A stretch of 27,835 nt of DNA from CBDUUP01 sp965370435 (GCA_965370435.1 CBDUUP010000015.1:1-27835); one strand, 5' to 3'. Shown: positions 13,509 through 22,232, counted from the first letter of the stretch. Made by a program: numbers and translations. Notes: generated by a model from the sequence alone, not told the origin.

Positions 13509-14792
13509 ATGAAAAACATCAAATCTCTCCTCGCCGATAAACTCCCCGCGTTGAGCGCCATCAACCGTCCGGCTCGGCTGCTGCTGTTGGTGGTGATAAT
13601 TGACGGCCTGTCCGCCGGAACCTGGGGATTATTCTTCAACTTCTACTTCCTGGAGAGCGGCTTCGACCGCGATTTCCTGGGATTGATAAGCTCAACCCAT
13701 TCGCTGGCCGCTATGCTCCTGGGTATTCCGCTGGGCATATTGGCCGACCGCATCGGGGCCAAACGCGCCATGCTGTTGGGCTATTCAGTTGCCACGGTTG
13801 CGGCAATTGTGCAAGTGACCGTAGTGAATCCATACGTCATCCTCGGCGCGACGTTCCTGGGGGGCGCCTCGATCACCCTATTCTTCGTCAGTCAAGCGCC
13901 ATTCCTGTTGAAGTTGTCCAAGCCGGAGAACCGAACCTTGCTCTTCAGCTTGAGCTTCGCGTTGGTGATGTTGGCGAGTTCACTGGGCAGCCTGATCGCC
14001 GGGCCGCTCCCCAATTTGTTTGGAACCCTATTCAACCTCCCAGCCAAAAGCGCGGCTGCCTACCAGATCGCGCTTTGGGCCGGGTTGATCTTCGGAATTA
14101 TCCTTTTTATTCCCTTATTGCTCATCCGGGAACCCTCCGCCGCGCCTCCCAAGAAAGAAGACCAACCCGCCCCGCCGAAACGACCCCTGCGGCAAACCCT
14201 GGCCCAACCCCTCATCTACAAGCTGGCCCTGCCCGAACTGCTGCTCGGTTTCGGCGCGGCCATCTTGATTCCTTTCCTCAACCTGTTCTTCGTTGACACC
14301 TTCGCCGTGGAGGACGCCGACCTGGGCCTGATTTTCAGCCTCTCGGCCCTGGTGACCGGGATCAGCGCCCTCCTGGGGCCGCTTTTGGTGAAACGTCTGG
14401 GGTCCAAGATCCGGGTCGTCATCGCCGCGCAGGCCACCAGCGTGTTCTTCATGGCGTTGATGGGATTTTCGCCGCTCTTATCGTTTTCGGTGACTGGATT
14501 TCTGGTCCGCGGCGCGCTGATGCGAATGACCATCCCCTTGTACAACGCCTTCATAATGGAGCAAGCGCGGGAGGGCGAACAGGCCACGGTGAACAGCGTG
14601 AAGGAGTTTGTCTTTCAAATCGGCTGGGTGGTGGGGCCTTACATCTCTGGATTGGTGCAGGTCGCTTACGGCTTCACTCCGCTCTTCACTGCCACCCTAA
14701 TTCTGTACGCCTGCGGGATCTCGATGACCTGGTTCTTCTTCGGCCGCATCAAAGATAAGCCGGTCGCCCAACCCGTCTTGCAGACGCCATAA
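13509..14792 (+). CDS. Major facilitator superfamily transporter
   Basis: The 427-residue protein is hydrophobic throughout, with about 12 likely membrane segments split 6 + 6 by a charged, Pro/Lys-rich cytoplasmic loop (about 208-232, with PPKKEDQPAPPKR). The MFS motif A is clear in the first half, GILADRIGAKRAML (76-89), and a weaker echo, GPLLVKRLGSKIRVV (290-304), marks the second half. This is the layout of drug or metabolite exporters, but no substrate-specific motif is recognised. The ATG at 13509 has no SD; its upstream 45 bases are repeat. It follows the ABC-F gene by 213 bases. Confidence 0.92.
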   Translation: MKNIKSLLADKLPALSAINRPARLLLLVVIIDGLSAGTWGLFFNFYFLESGFDRDFLGLISSTHSLAAMLLGIPLGILADRIGAKRAMLLGYSVATVAAIVQVTVVNPYVILGATFLGGASITLFFVSQAPFLLKLSKPENRTLLFSLSFALVMLASSLGSLIAGPLPNLFGTLFNLPAKSAAAYQIALWAGLIFGIILFIPLLLIREPSAAPPKKEDQPAPPKRPLRQTLAQPLIYKLALPELLLGFGAAILIPFLNLFFVDTFAVEDADLGLIFSLSALVTGISALLGPLLVKRLGSKIRVVIAAQATSVFFMALMGFSPLLSFSVTGFLVRGALMRMTIPLYNAFIMEQAREGEQATVNSVKEFVFQIGWVVGPYISGLVQVAYGFTPLFTATLILYACGISMTWFFFGRIKDKPVAQPVLQTP

Positions 14793-14796
14793 CAGG

Positions 14797-14802
14797 TATA
14801 CT
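14797..14802 (+). promoter_or_regulatory. -10 element suggesting a leaderless transcript
   Basis: TATACT ends 7 bases before the ATG at 14810, so transcription would begin at or next to the start codon. The gene has no SD, which fits leaderless translation. No convincing -35 was found. Confidence 0.5.
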
Positions 14803-14809
14803 TATCGCT

Positions 14810-15703
14810 ATGAACGCCAACCTGCGTGATTTGATCACCGATCTCAAAGCCGCGGCCCGAATCGGACACCCCGAATCGCTGGCCCTGGCCCTGGATGCGG
14901 CCCGCGCTCTTCCGGAGATCGCCGGGAACCATCCTTTAAAGGAAGCCTTCCTGGTGCAGGCCATATTGCCTATCGGCGAAGTGTTGGCCAGCCCTCGCGT
15001 CCCCCTGGCGATCCTGCGCTCTATGTCCAATGAGGCTCTGGCCGGGATGCGGGGAATCGCCGCGGTCGCTATGAGCATCCGCCTGCTGCATAACGGCGGC
15101 GACCTCCCCGAGGAATTGAAACGCCTGGGGCGCGACCCTCGTCCCGGGGTGCGGACCGCGCTGGCGCTGGCTTTGTCCAAAGCGGGCGCTGAGTTACCCA
15201 ATAAGTTGATGGCCTTGACCGCCGAATGGCTTGTGGATACCTCCCCCCGCCTGCGCCAGACTGCATTGTTGGCCCTGGCTTCTTTGAACGTCATACACGG
15301 CGAAGCCGCGTTAGCCCAGGCCGCCTCCCTGAGCGCGGACCCCGACCCCGAGGTGCGCGCCGCCCTGGTGGACTGCCTGACCGCGCTGGCCCGACAAGAG
15401 CAGGCCGAGCTTGTGCTGCGCCTGCTGGCGGACTGGGCCGGAGGCTCCGACCCCAACCAATGGGTCATCGCCCGGACTCTCTCCGCCTCCTGGGCTGCCG
15501 AACACGCCGATGAATCGCTGGAAATCCTACGCGCTCTGGCCGCGCAAGGCGGTCCGGCCCGCAACCTGGTAAACGCCCTGAACGCTCTCTCCCGCCACGG
15601 CGCGGAGGAATCCGTCCAGGCGGCGATGCGGAAATGGAAAGATGCCCCCAACGCCAACGTTAATGGTATAGCAGAACGCCAATTATCGCCCCCAACATCT
15701 TAA
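14810..15703 (+). CDS. HEAT-repeat-like helical protein
   Basis: The 297-residue protein is Ala/Leu-rich and apparently all helical, with repeating pairs such as DPRPGVRTALALALSKAG, TSPRLRQTALLALASLN and DPDPEVRAALVDCLTALA. The D-P-x-V/L-R-x-A-L pattern is the hallmark of HEAT/PBS-lyase-like repeats, which act as protein-binding scaffolds. There is no signal peptide, so it is probably cytoplasmic. It starts without an SD, 8 bases from a -10 element and 17 bases after the MFS stop. The Eis-like acetyltransferase follows after 15 bases, so the two are probably cotranscribed. No partner can be named. Confidence 0.75.
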   Translation: MNANLRDLITDLKAAARIGHPESLALALDAARALPEIAGNHPLKEAFLVQAILPIGEVLASPRVPLAILRSMSNEALAGMRGIAAVAMSIRLLHNGGDLPEELKRLGRDPRPGVRTALALALSKAGAELPNKLMALTAEWLVDTSPRLRQTALLALASLNVIHGEAALAQAASLSADPDPEVRAALVDCLTALARQEQAELVLRLLADWAGGSDPNQWVIARTLSASWAAEHADESLEILRALAAQGGPARNLVNALNALSRHGAEESVQAAMRKWKDAPNANVNGIAERQLSPPTS

Positions 15704-15718
15704 AGGAAGAGAAGAAGC

Positions 15719-17050
15719 ATGACCAAGAGAAAGATCAAAGAAAGCGACATCCTCCGCGACCTGGGCGACGGCCTTATCATGCGCCGAGCCGTCAAACGAG
15801 ACAAGAACGCGCTGTTGGAATTCAACATCAAAGTCCACGGAGATTTCGTCAAACATTGGATCATAGACTTGATGAACGGCAAGCTGCCCACCTTCCAGCC
15901 GGGCGACTTCATCATCGTGGAAGATACCAACACCGGCGCCATCGTCTCCTCCCTCAACCACATCTCCCAGACCTGGGCCTACGAAGGCGTCCCCTTCGGC
16001 GTGGGCCGCGTGGAGTTGGTGGGCACCCTCGAGGACTACCGCCGCCGGGGCCTGGTGCGCGCTCAGATGGAGGTCCTCCACGAGTTGAGCGCGGCCCGCG
16101 GCGAGAAGGCGCAGGGCATCACCGGTATCCCCTGGTATTACCGCCAGTTCGGCTACGAGATGGGCCTGGACCTGGGCGGCATGCGGATGGGCTACAAACC
16201 CCACATCCCCAAGCTCAAGCGGGGCGAGAAAGACCCCTACAGCCTGCGGGCCCCCAAAGAGGAGGACATTCCCTTCATTATGAAGGCAGCCGAACGCCGC
16301 CGCCAACGCCAACCCATCACCTGCGTGCGGGATGAGGAGATCTGGCGCTACGAGATCTTCCAGATCCACCGGAAGAGCATGAACCACGGTGTCTTCCGCA
16401 TCATCGAGACCCGGGAAGGCGAGGCGGTCGGTTTTATAATTCACTCTAACCGGCTCTGGGGGCCGACCCTGGCCTGCCACGGATACGAACTCAAGGAAGG
16501 CGTCTCCTGGGTGGCGGTGACGCCCAGCGTGGTCCGCTATCTGGGCAGGGCCGGCAAGCGCATCTACAAACGCGACCAGGGCGACCGGGAGTTCGGCGCA
16601 TGGGGTTTCAACCTGGGCGCAGACCATCCCGTCTATCACGCCTTCGACGAAAATATGCCTCGCAAGCACGACCCCTACGCCTGGTACATCCGGGTGGCTG
16701 ACGTGGGCGGCTTCATCAAGCACGTCAAGCGCCCCCTGGAAAGACGGCTGAAGGACTCCTACATGTCCGGCCACACCGGCGAGACCAAGATCAACTTCTA
16801 CAAGAGCGGCGTGAAGCTGGCCTTCGAGAATGGCAAGCTGAAGAAGGTCGAGGACTGGAAGCCAACCCCAAAAGATGAGGGCGACATTCTCTTCCCCAAC
16901 CTGACCTTCATCCAACTGCTGTTCGGCTACCGCACCTTCCGGGAAATCGAACACGCCTACGCCGATTGCTACGCCCGGAATGACACCGCCCGCGCTTTGA
17001 TAGAGATCTTGTTCCCCCAAAAGCCGTCTCACATTAACGGCATTGAATAA
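15719..17050 (+). CDS. GNAT acetyltransferase, Eis-like
   Basis: The 443-residue protein has an N-terminal GNAT domain with the acetyl-CoA loop in VGTLEDYRRRGLVRAQM (101-117; R-R-x-G-x-x-R form) and PWYYRQFGYEMGLDLG shortly after, as in Eis-type enzymes. A second domain (about 180-330) and a C-terminal region (about 340-430, FENGKLKKVEDW, YRTFREIEHAYAD) resemble the SCP2-like module of the Eis family, and the total length fits. Eis enzymes acetylate aminoglycosides and lysines; the substrate here is unknown. AAGGAAGAG precedes the ATG by about 6 bases. The opposite strand carries a longer open frame (15683-17119) that I regard as a shadow. Confidence 0.85.
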   Translation: MTKRKIKESDILRDLGDGLIMRRAVKRDKNALLEFNIKVHGDFVKHWIIDLMNGKLPTFQPGDFIIVEDTNTGAIVSSLNHISQTWAYEGVPFGVGRVELVGTLEDYRRRGLVRAQMEVLHELSAARGEKAQGITGIPWYYRQFGYEMGLDLGGMRMGYKPHIPKLKRGEKDPYSLRAPKEEDIPFIMKAAERRRQRQPITCVRDEEIWRYEIFQIHRKSMNHGVFRIIETREGEAVGFIIHSNRLWGPTLACHGYELKEGVSWVAVTPSVVRYLGRAGKRIYKRDQGDREFGAWGFNLGADHPVYHAFDENMPRKHDPYAWYIRVADVGGFIKHVKRPLERRLKDSYMSGHTGETKINFYKSGVKLAFENGKLKKVEDWKPTPKDEGDILFPNLTFIQLLFGYRTFREIEHAYADCYARNDTARALIEILFPQKPSHINGIE

Positions 17051-17073
17051 TCTTATTTGCATGTAATATATTT

Positions 17074-17186
17074 TCACCGCAGAGACGCGGAGAACGCGGA
17101 GATTCGCAGAGAAAAACAAAAATATCTAAAAACTCGGCGAAACTCCCTAAGCGTAGCGACGCTCTTTTCGTCTCGGCGGTAAATAT
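17074..17186. repeat. Intergenic repeat with inverted ends (CACCGCAGAGACGC type)
   Basis: TTCACCGCAGAGAC at the left end is mirrored by GTCTCGGCGGTAAA at the right end (one mismatch in the 11-base core). Inside are GGAGAACGCGGAG and AGCGTAGCGACGCT. Sequence of the type CACCGCAGAGACGCAGAGAA is a commonly encountered intergenic repeat in bacterial genomes, and its minus translation gives the familiar spurious peptide LRVLRVSAV. It looks like a non-coding MITE/REP-like element. Confidence 0.6.
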
Positions 17187-17259
17187 CCCAAGCTTTTTCA
17201 TCAAGTTTTAAGTTGCTACAAAAAGAATCTATTCTTCGCCATCAAACCGCCCAATCGGG

Positions 17260-17265
17260 TAAAAT
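17260..17265 (+). promoter_or_regulatory. -10 element close to a start codon
   Basis: TAAAAT ends 9 bases before the ATG at 17275, which has no SD. This again suggests a leaderless or near-leaderless mRNA. Confidence 0.4.
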
Positions 17266-17274
17266 AGGCGGGTT

Positions 17275-17817
17275 ATGGTAACCCTAGGCGTCATCGCCGA
17301 CACCCACATCCCCGACCGCGACCGCGCCCTCCACCCCAAGGTGATCCCCGCTTTCCGCGAGGTGGAGGCCATCCTCCACGCCGGGGACATCAGCGCGTCC
17401 AAAACCCTGGCCCAACTGGAAAGCGTGGCTCCGGTTTACGCGGTGCGCGGCAACCGGGACATGTTCATCCGCCCCAAACTGCCCTTGACCCGCACCCTCG
17501 ACTTCGGCGGGGCGACCATCGGACTCACCCACGGCCACGGCGGGATGCGCCGCTACGTCCAGGACCGCCTGCGCTACCTCTTCACCGGCTTTCAGCCCCT
17601 GGGCTATTTCCACAGCCGCATCTTGAACACCTTCCCCGAGAAAGTTGACGTCGCCGTCTACGGCCACACCCACTACCCGGTCAACCTGTGGGTGGAGGGG
17701 GTCCTGCTCTTCAACCCCGGCTCCCCCTGGCGGAACAATCCGTCTCATATCCCGGTGAGCGTGGGGTTATTGAGGATCGGGGAGGAGGGGATTGAGGGGG
17801 AAATATTGGGGTTGTAA
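17275..17817 (+). CDS. YfcE/MJ0936-type metallophosphoesterase
   Basis: The 180-residue protein has the full calcineurin-like metal-binding set: D9-x-H11 (ADTHI), GD at 37-38 (HAGDIS), GNRD at 59-62, THGHG (85-89) and GHTH (130-133). Length and motif order match the small YfcE-like phosphodiesterases, which hydrolyse phosphodiesters with divalent metals in the cytoplasm; the physiological substrate is usually unknown. It has no SD and starts 9 bases after a -10 element. It converges with the hydrolase gene on the other strand, with only 5 bases between the two stops and no room for a terminator. Confidence 0.93.
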   Translation: MVTLGVIADTHIPDRDRALHPKVIPAFREVEAILHAGDISASKTLAQLESVAPVYAVRGNRDMFIRPKLPLTRTLDFGGATIGLTHGHGGMRRYVQDRLRYLFTGFQPLGYFHSRILNTFPEKVDVAVYGHTHYPVNLWVEGVLLFNPGSPWRNNPSHIPVSVGLLRIGEEGIEGEILGL

Positions 17818-17822
17818 TTCCG

Positions 17823-18887
17823 TTATCGTAAGTATTGGGCGAAAAACGCCAATGTGCGCTCAAGGAACTGATAGTCGCCGAAGCCCCAAAAAGTGTGCGG
17901 TTCGCCAGAATAGATGAAGCACTCGACCGTTTTTCCCAATGCCCCTAATCGCTCACACAAGTCTATTGACCATTCGACAGGCACAACTTCATCGGCATCG
18001 CTGTGGTGAACGCTGACCGGCACGGTGATACGCCCCAGGTGATAGATGGGTGAGATCGCTGACAGCGCCTCCGGGGGAACATCCAATTCTTCAAACCCTC
18101 GTTCCCCGTCAGATAGAACGTTGAGAATGTGTTCGAAGTTCTGGCGTTCGTCGCCGCTCATGGAGCCATACAGTACCGCGGCCTTTACCTCCGCGCCGGC
18201 GGTGATGACGCGCAAGGTGATACCGCCTCCCATGCTGTGGCCCCATAAGCCAATCGCTTCGGAATTGGCCGCCTGCAGCAGCCCTGGCTGCCCGGACTGT
18301 TGTCGCACTATGGCGATTAAATTCATCACGTCAATGGCGTAACCTACCCGGAACAGGTTAGGCCCCAGATCAGAGGGCGGGTAATTCCGTAAGTTGGGGT
18401 GAATGACCAGATAGCCCGCCTCGGCCAGTCTATCAGCATAGCGGGTTGTATAAGGTTGAACGGTGTACGCCTCTGGGTCGATATACCCGTGCACCAAGAT
18501 CACCACCGGAAAGGGACCTTCACCAAACGGCAGGTTAGCAAATCCGTAAATTGTCAAACCATCGGAGGGGTACTGAACCAGATATCGGGTGAAGGTATTG
18601 GTGGTCTCTAATACCTCCAAAACGGTCACTTCACCGCCTCCATAGTCTCTCGAAGCCAAACTCTCAATGGTTAGATCTGCGTAGGGATTGGGCGTAGGCG
18701 TAAAGGTAGGAGTAAGGGTATGGGTTGCAGTAGGAAGTGCGGAGACGGGCGACTCGTTCGTTAACGGAGCGCTTGAAGCCGGTAGAGTAACAGTCACACC
18801 CGGTGGCGGCAAGTCGGTTGAAGAACTTCCCTGGCAAGCTGCCATAAAGGCCAGCAATAAGAACATAACGTTGGGGTGTCGTTTCAT
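17823..18887 (-). CDS. Lipoprotein alpha/beta hydrolase (dienelactone hydrolase/esterase-like)
   Basis: The 354-residue protein has a lipoprotein signal ending in FMAAC (C18) and a Thr/Pro-rich linker (PTATHTLTPTFTPTPNP) that would hold the enzyme off the membrane. The catalytic domain shows the oxyanion-region LVHGY (131-135), nucleophile elbow GHSMGG (S218), a candidate acid in HHSDADEVVP (D297 or D299) and the His in GEPHTF (H331). The full triad suggests an active serine hydrolase, most like prolyl-oligopeptidase or dienelactone-hydrolase-type esterases. Substrate unknown. It is divergently transcribed from the lipid-kinase gene. Confidence 0.9.
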   Translation of the reverse strand: MKRHPNVMFLLLAFMAACQGSSSTDLPPPGVTVTLPASSAPLTNESPVSALPTATHTLTPTFTPTPNPYADLTIESLASRDYGGGEVTVLEVLETTNTFTRYLVQYPSDGLTIYGFANLPFGEGPFPVVILVHGYIDPEAYTVQPYTTRYADRLAEAGYLVIHPNLRNYPPSDLGPNLFRVGYAIDVMNLIAIVRQQSGQPGLLQAANSEAIGLWGHSMGGGITLRVITAGAEVKAAVLYGSMSGDERQNFEHILNVLSDGERGFEELDVPPEALSAISPIYHLGRITVPVSVHHSDADEVVPVEWSIDLCERLGALGKTVECFIYSGEPHTFWGFGDYQFLERTLAFFAQYLR

Positions 18888-18928
18888 AGTTCAATTTCCG
18901 CGGCAGAGGTATAACCAGAGAAAGTTGA

Positions 18929-18934
18929 ATTATA
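18929..18934 (-). promoter_or_regulatory. -10 element for the hydrolase gene
   Basis: A perfect TATAAT on the minus strand, about 41 bases upstream of the hydrolase start. The -35 region is poor. It forms a divergent pair with the plus-strand TATAAT at 18968-18973. Confidence 0.5.
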
Positions 18935-18967
18935 TCGCAAGCCTTACTCATTTCCCTCATTCCATAC

Positions 18968-18973
18968 TATAAT
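18968..18973 (+). promoter_or_regulatory. -10 element for the lipid-kinase gene
   Basis: A perfect TATAAT on the plus strand, 41 bases before the start codon, with a weak -35 (TTACTC region). The kinase has a strong SD, GGGAGGAG at 19000-19007. Confidence 0.5.
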
Positions 18974-19014
18974 GCTCCTACCCTAAACCCCATTCCCCCG
19001 GGAGGAGCACCCCC

Positions 19015-19941
19015 ATGCCAAAGCACAAGACCAAACTCATCATCAACCCCAACGCCGACCTGGGCAACGCCTGGCGGCGGACCTCCGACCTGCGCCCCAT
19101 TGTGGAGGCCCACGGCGGCGCCGACTGGACCGGCACCGTCTACCCCACCCACGCCGTCGAGCTGGCCCGCGAAGCCGCAGAGGAGGGCTACGAACTGGTG
19201 GTCGCGGTGGGCGGCGACGGCACGGTTCACGAGGTGATCAACGGCCTGATGCAGGTCCCCGTCGAGCGCAGGCCGCGTCTGGGCGTGGTGCCCATGGGAT
19301 CGGGCAACGACTTCGCCCACGCCATCGGAATGGACCACAAGCCCCCCGTAGCTTTGACCAAAACGCTCACCGGCCAGCCCAAATCCATCGACATCGGCGT
19401 CATGGAGGACAACCTGGGCCGCCGCGAATACTTTGACAACACCATCAACATCGGCTTTGGCGGCGCGGTCACCATATACTCGCACCAGATGCCGGTCGTC
19501 CGCGGCTTCCTGATGTACCTCTTCGCCGTCATCCAGACCATTCTGCTCAAGCACGACGTCATCCATTTACAGATCACCGCTGATGGAAAAAGCTGGGAGG
19601 AGGACGTGATGATGTTCATCCTCTGCAACGGCGGTCGCGAGGGGGGGGGATTCAATGTCTCTCCCTCGGCGCGCAACGATGACGGTATCTTCAACTACCT
19701 CTCCGTGGAGGCCTGCTCTCGGCCCATGATGTTCCGCCTGATCCCCGAGTTCATGGGCGGCACCCACGAACGCTTCCGCCAGATCACCACCGGGCAGTTC
19801 CACAAGATCGAACTCCAAGCCGACCGCCCCCTGCTGATGCACGCCGACGGCGAGATCTTCGCCGGATTCGGAACCGACGTCAACCACCTCAAAATCGAGA
19901 TCATCCCCAATGCCCTGGAAGTTATGACCGGAAACGATTAA
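19015..19941 (+). CDS. Diacylglycerol/lipid kinase (DagK/YegS family)
   Basis: The 308-residue protein matches the DAGK catalytic family: LIINPNA at the N-terminus, the nucleotide-binding GGDGTVHEVINGL (66-78), PMGSGNDFA (93-101) and a C-terminal beta-sandwich ending in HADGEIF, the typical DGE element. It would phosphorylate diacylglycerol or a related membrane lipid using ATP, at the inner face of the membrane. GGGAGGAG lies 7 bases before the ATG. The next gene begins 34 bases later, after AACGTT-type repeat words. Which lipid is used cannot be told from sequence. Confidence 0.93.
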   Translation: MPKHKTKLIINPNADLGNAWRRTSDLRPIVEAHGGADWTGTVYPTHAVELAREAAEEGYELVVAVGGDGTVHEVINGLMQVPVERRPRLGVVPMGSGNDFAHAIGMDHKPPVALTKTLTGQPKSIDIGVMEDNLGRREYFDNTINIGFGGAVTIYSHQMPVVRGFLMYLFAVIQTILLKHDVIHLQITADGKSWEEDVMMFILCNGGREGGGFNVSPSARNDDGIFNYLSVEACSRPMMFRLIPEFMGGTHERFRQITTGQFHKIELQADRPLLMHADGEIFAGFGTDVNHLKIEIIPNALEVMTGND

Positions 19942-19975
19942 ACGTTAGAACGTTCAAACGTAGTAACGCAAAAAA

Positions 19976-21634
19976 ATGCCTGATTTGATCCACAGTCTCC
20001 AAGGCCACGACCTCGGCCACCTGCTCATCGTGGCTGGGTTCTGGGACCTGGACCTCGAGGCCCCCGATGCCCGCGCCGCCCTGCCTCTTCTGGTGGAGGG
20101 GATATGCAGCCGCGAGCTGGTCGCCGAAGTGGTTGGCGATCTGCCGGAGGAGGCCCAGGCCGCGCTGGGAGATTTGCAGCGCAGCGGGGGCCGTCTGGCC
20201 TGGCCTCAATTCACCCGGCGTCACGGCCTGCTGCGGGAGATGGGACCGGGCAGCCGCGACCGGGAACGCCCCCACCGCGATCCCGCCTCCGCCACCGAGG
20301 TCCTATGGTACCGTGCTCTGCTGGCGCGGGCTTTTTTCGACACCCCCGACGGCCCCCTGGAATTCGCCTACCTCCCCGATGACTTGCTGGCCCTGCTCCC
20401 CGAACTCCCCGGCGGGGAAGCCCTCTCGCTGGGACGTCCGGCCTCCCCCGCCGAGCGCAAGCACATAATCTCCGCCAGCGACCGCATCCTCGACCACGCC
20501 TGCACGCTGCTGGCCGCCCTGCGCCTGGAGATGGGCGAAGAAGAGATCGCCGCCCTGGCCGTGGGGTGGACAATCCCCCCCGCCGACCTCCAAGCCACGC
20601 TCACCACCGCCGGGCTGCTGGACGAAAACAGCGCCGCCCAGCCCGAACCCACCCGCGCTTTCCTGGAAGCCGGACGCGGAGAAGCCTTAGCCATCCTCAC
20701 TCGCGCCTGGCTGAACAGCCCCACCCACAACGACCTCCAGCGCCTCCCCCACCTGCAAACCGAAGGCGAATGGGAAAATGACCCCTTGCGAGCGCGCAAG
20801 GCCATTCTCGGTTTCCTGGCGAACTTGCCCCGGGAGAACTGGTGGAGCTTGACCGCCTTCGTCGCCTCCATTAAAGAGCAGCATGCCGATTTCCAACGCC
20901 CCGCCGGGGATTACGACTCTTGGTATCTGCGCGACGCCCATAGCGGCGATTTCCTGCGGGGCTTCGAGAATTGGGACGCGGTGGACGGCGCGCTCATCCG
21001 CTATATCATCACCGGGCCGCTGCACTGGTTGGGCGTTTTTGATCTCGCCGCTCCCGAGCCGGAAGCCGAACCGACCGCGTTCCGCGCTTCCGCCTGGGCC
21101 GCCGCCCTGCTGTCCGGGGAAGCGCCGAAAGGACTTCCCTCTGAGGAAGAGCCGCTCTACGCCAACGCCCGAGGGGATTTCCGCATTCCTCGATTGACGC
21201 CTCGGGCCGCGCGCTACCAACTCTCCCGCTTCTGCGCCTGGGATGGCGAGAAGGGCGGCGAATATCGCTTCCGCCTGACCCCGGCCTCCTTGACCCGTGC
21301 CCAGAGCCAGGGCCTTCGGGTCAGCCAACTGCTGGCCTTGCTCCGCCGCCACGCCGAGACCGCCCTGCCCCCCAACCTGGTCCAGGCCCTGAAGCGGTGG
21401 GACGCCCACGGGACCCAAGCCCACATCGAGGAGGCCCTGGTGCTGCGCCTCAGTTCCCCCGGCATGTTGAAGAAACTGCGCAAATCCCGCGCCGCCCGTT
21501 TCCTGAGCGAGCCGCTTGGCCCCGCCGCGGTGATCGTCAAAGCGGGGGCCTGGGAGAAAATCTTGGAGGCCCTGGTGGAGATGGGCTACCTGGGAGACGT
21601 AAACCTGGATGACCATCCTCAAAAGTCTAAATAA
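19976..21634 (+). CDS. Probable helicase-associated (XPB/Ssl2-like) domain protein
   Basis: The 552-residue protein is Leu/Ala/Arg/Pro-rich, with no Walker motifs, signal peptide or membrane segments. Its plan, helical N-terminus, a segment LIRYIITGPLHWLGVFDLA near the middle, and a C-terminal winged-helix-like part ending VIVKAGAWEKILEALVEMGYL, resembles the 'helicase-associated' proteins related to the XPB/Ssl2 N-terminal region, which are stand-alone and of unknown function. I rely on remembered family appearance, so this is tentative. There is no SD. It precedes the DinB-like gene by 19 bases. Confidence 0.6.
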   Translation: MPDLIHSLQGHDLGHLLIVAGFWDLDLEAPDARAALPLLVEGICSRELVAEVVGDLPEEAQAALGDLQRSGGRLAWPQFTRRHGLLREMGPGSRDRERPHRDPASATEVLWYRALLARAFFDTPDGPLEFAYLPDDLLALLPELPGGEALSLGRPASPAERKHIISASDRILDHACTLLAALRLEMGEEEIAALAVGWTIPPADLQATLTTAGLLDENSAAQPEPTRAFLEAGRGEALAILTRAWLNSPTHNDLQRLPHLQTEGEWENDPLRARKAILGFLANLPRENWWSLTAFVASIKEQHADFQRPAGDYDSWYLRDAHSGDFLRGFENWDAVDGALIRYIITGPLHWLGVFDLAAPEPEAEPTAFRASAWAAALLSGEAPKGLPSEEEPLYANARGDFRIPRLTPRAARYQLSRFCAWDGEKGGEYRFRLTPASLTRAQSQGLRVSQLLALLRRHAETALPPNLVQALKRWDAHGTQAHIEEALVLRLSSPGMLKKLRKSRAARFLSEPLGPAAVIVKAGAWEKILEALVEMGYLGDVNLDDHPQKSK

Positions 21635-21653
21635 GAATTAGGAGAATTACAAT

Positions 21654-22232
21654 ATGCTCGACTTCACCCCCGTACGCAGCAAAGAAATGACCATGGCCGA
21701 ACTGACCGCAGGTCTCACCGTAGACGACCTGCGCAGCCTGACCGATGAGATGGTTGACGCCCTCCTGGAGCTGATTGACGGATGCGCCGACGCCGACGTG
21801 GTCTTCGTGCCAGACGACCCGGAGGCCAAAGACACCTTCGCCGAAAACCCCGAGGACGTGGACCTGGCCTGGAACCTGGGGCACCTCATCGTCCACGTGA
21901 CCGCCTCCTCGGAGGAATCGGCCGCCATCGCCGCCGAGTTGGCCCGGGGCGTCGAATACCACGGACGCTCGCGCAGCGAAGTCCCCTGGCAGTCGGTGAC
22001 GACCATCGCCCAGTGCCGCCATCGCCTGGAGGAGAGCCGCCGCATGTGCCAGGCCAGCCTGGACATGTGGCCCGACCAACCCCACCTGGACAACGCCTAC
22101 CAGCCCAATGAAAACTATCCCTTCATTACCCCGGTGGATCGCTTCATCCGAGGCCTCAGCCATGCCGACAGCCACCTGGAGCAGATCAAAGACATCGTCC
22201 GCCAGGCCCATGCGGCCCGGGGCGCGGCGTAA
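21654..22232 (+). CDS. DinB-like metal-binding protein
   Basis: The 192-residue protein is mostly helical, with candidate metal ligands in NLGHLIVH (H77, H81) and in GLSHADSHLEQI (H170, H174). This spacing fits the His triad of the DinB/YfiT superfamily (four-helix bundle, divalent metal), whose members include thiol-dependent transferases and many of unknown function. TAGGAG lies 9 bases before the ATG. It is the last gene before the terminator at 22269-22296, closing the unit that begins with the lipid kinase. Confidence 0.75.
   Translation: MLDFTPVRSKEMTMAELTAGLTVDDLRSLTDEMVDALLELIDGCADADVVFVPDDPEAKDTFAENPEDVDLAWNLGHLIVHVTASSEESAAIAAELARGVEYHGRSRSEVPWQSVTTIAQCRHRLEESRRMCQASLDMWPDQPHLDNAYQPNENYPFITPVDRFIRGLSHADSHLEQIKDIVRQAHAARGAA

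Noticed and set aside
13451..13639. Minus ORF with a VVSGQWVVVSE segment
   Set aside because: This peptide is the translation of the ACTG-word repeat; it is not a gene.
15683..17119. 478-residue minus-strand open frame opposite the Eis-like gene
   Set aside because: It is longer than the real gene, but it starts inside an intergenic repeat (LRVLRVSAV peptide) and has Ala/Val/Gly/Leu/His composition typical of the complement of a high-GC gene. The plus frame carries GNAT motifs.
20687..21622. 311-residue minus-strand frame opposite the helicase-associated-like gene
   Set aside because: No SD, shadow composition, and the plus frame is longer and sits in a co-directional gene cluster.
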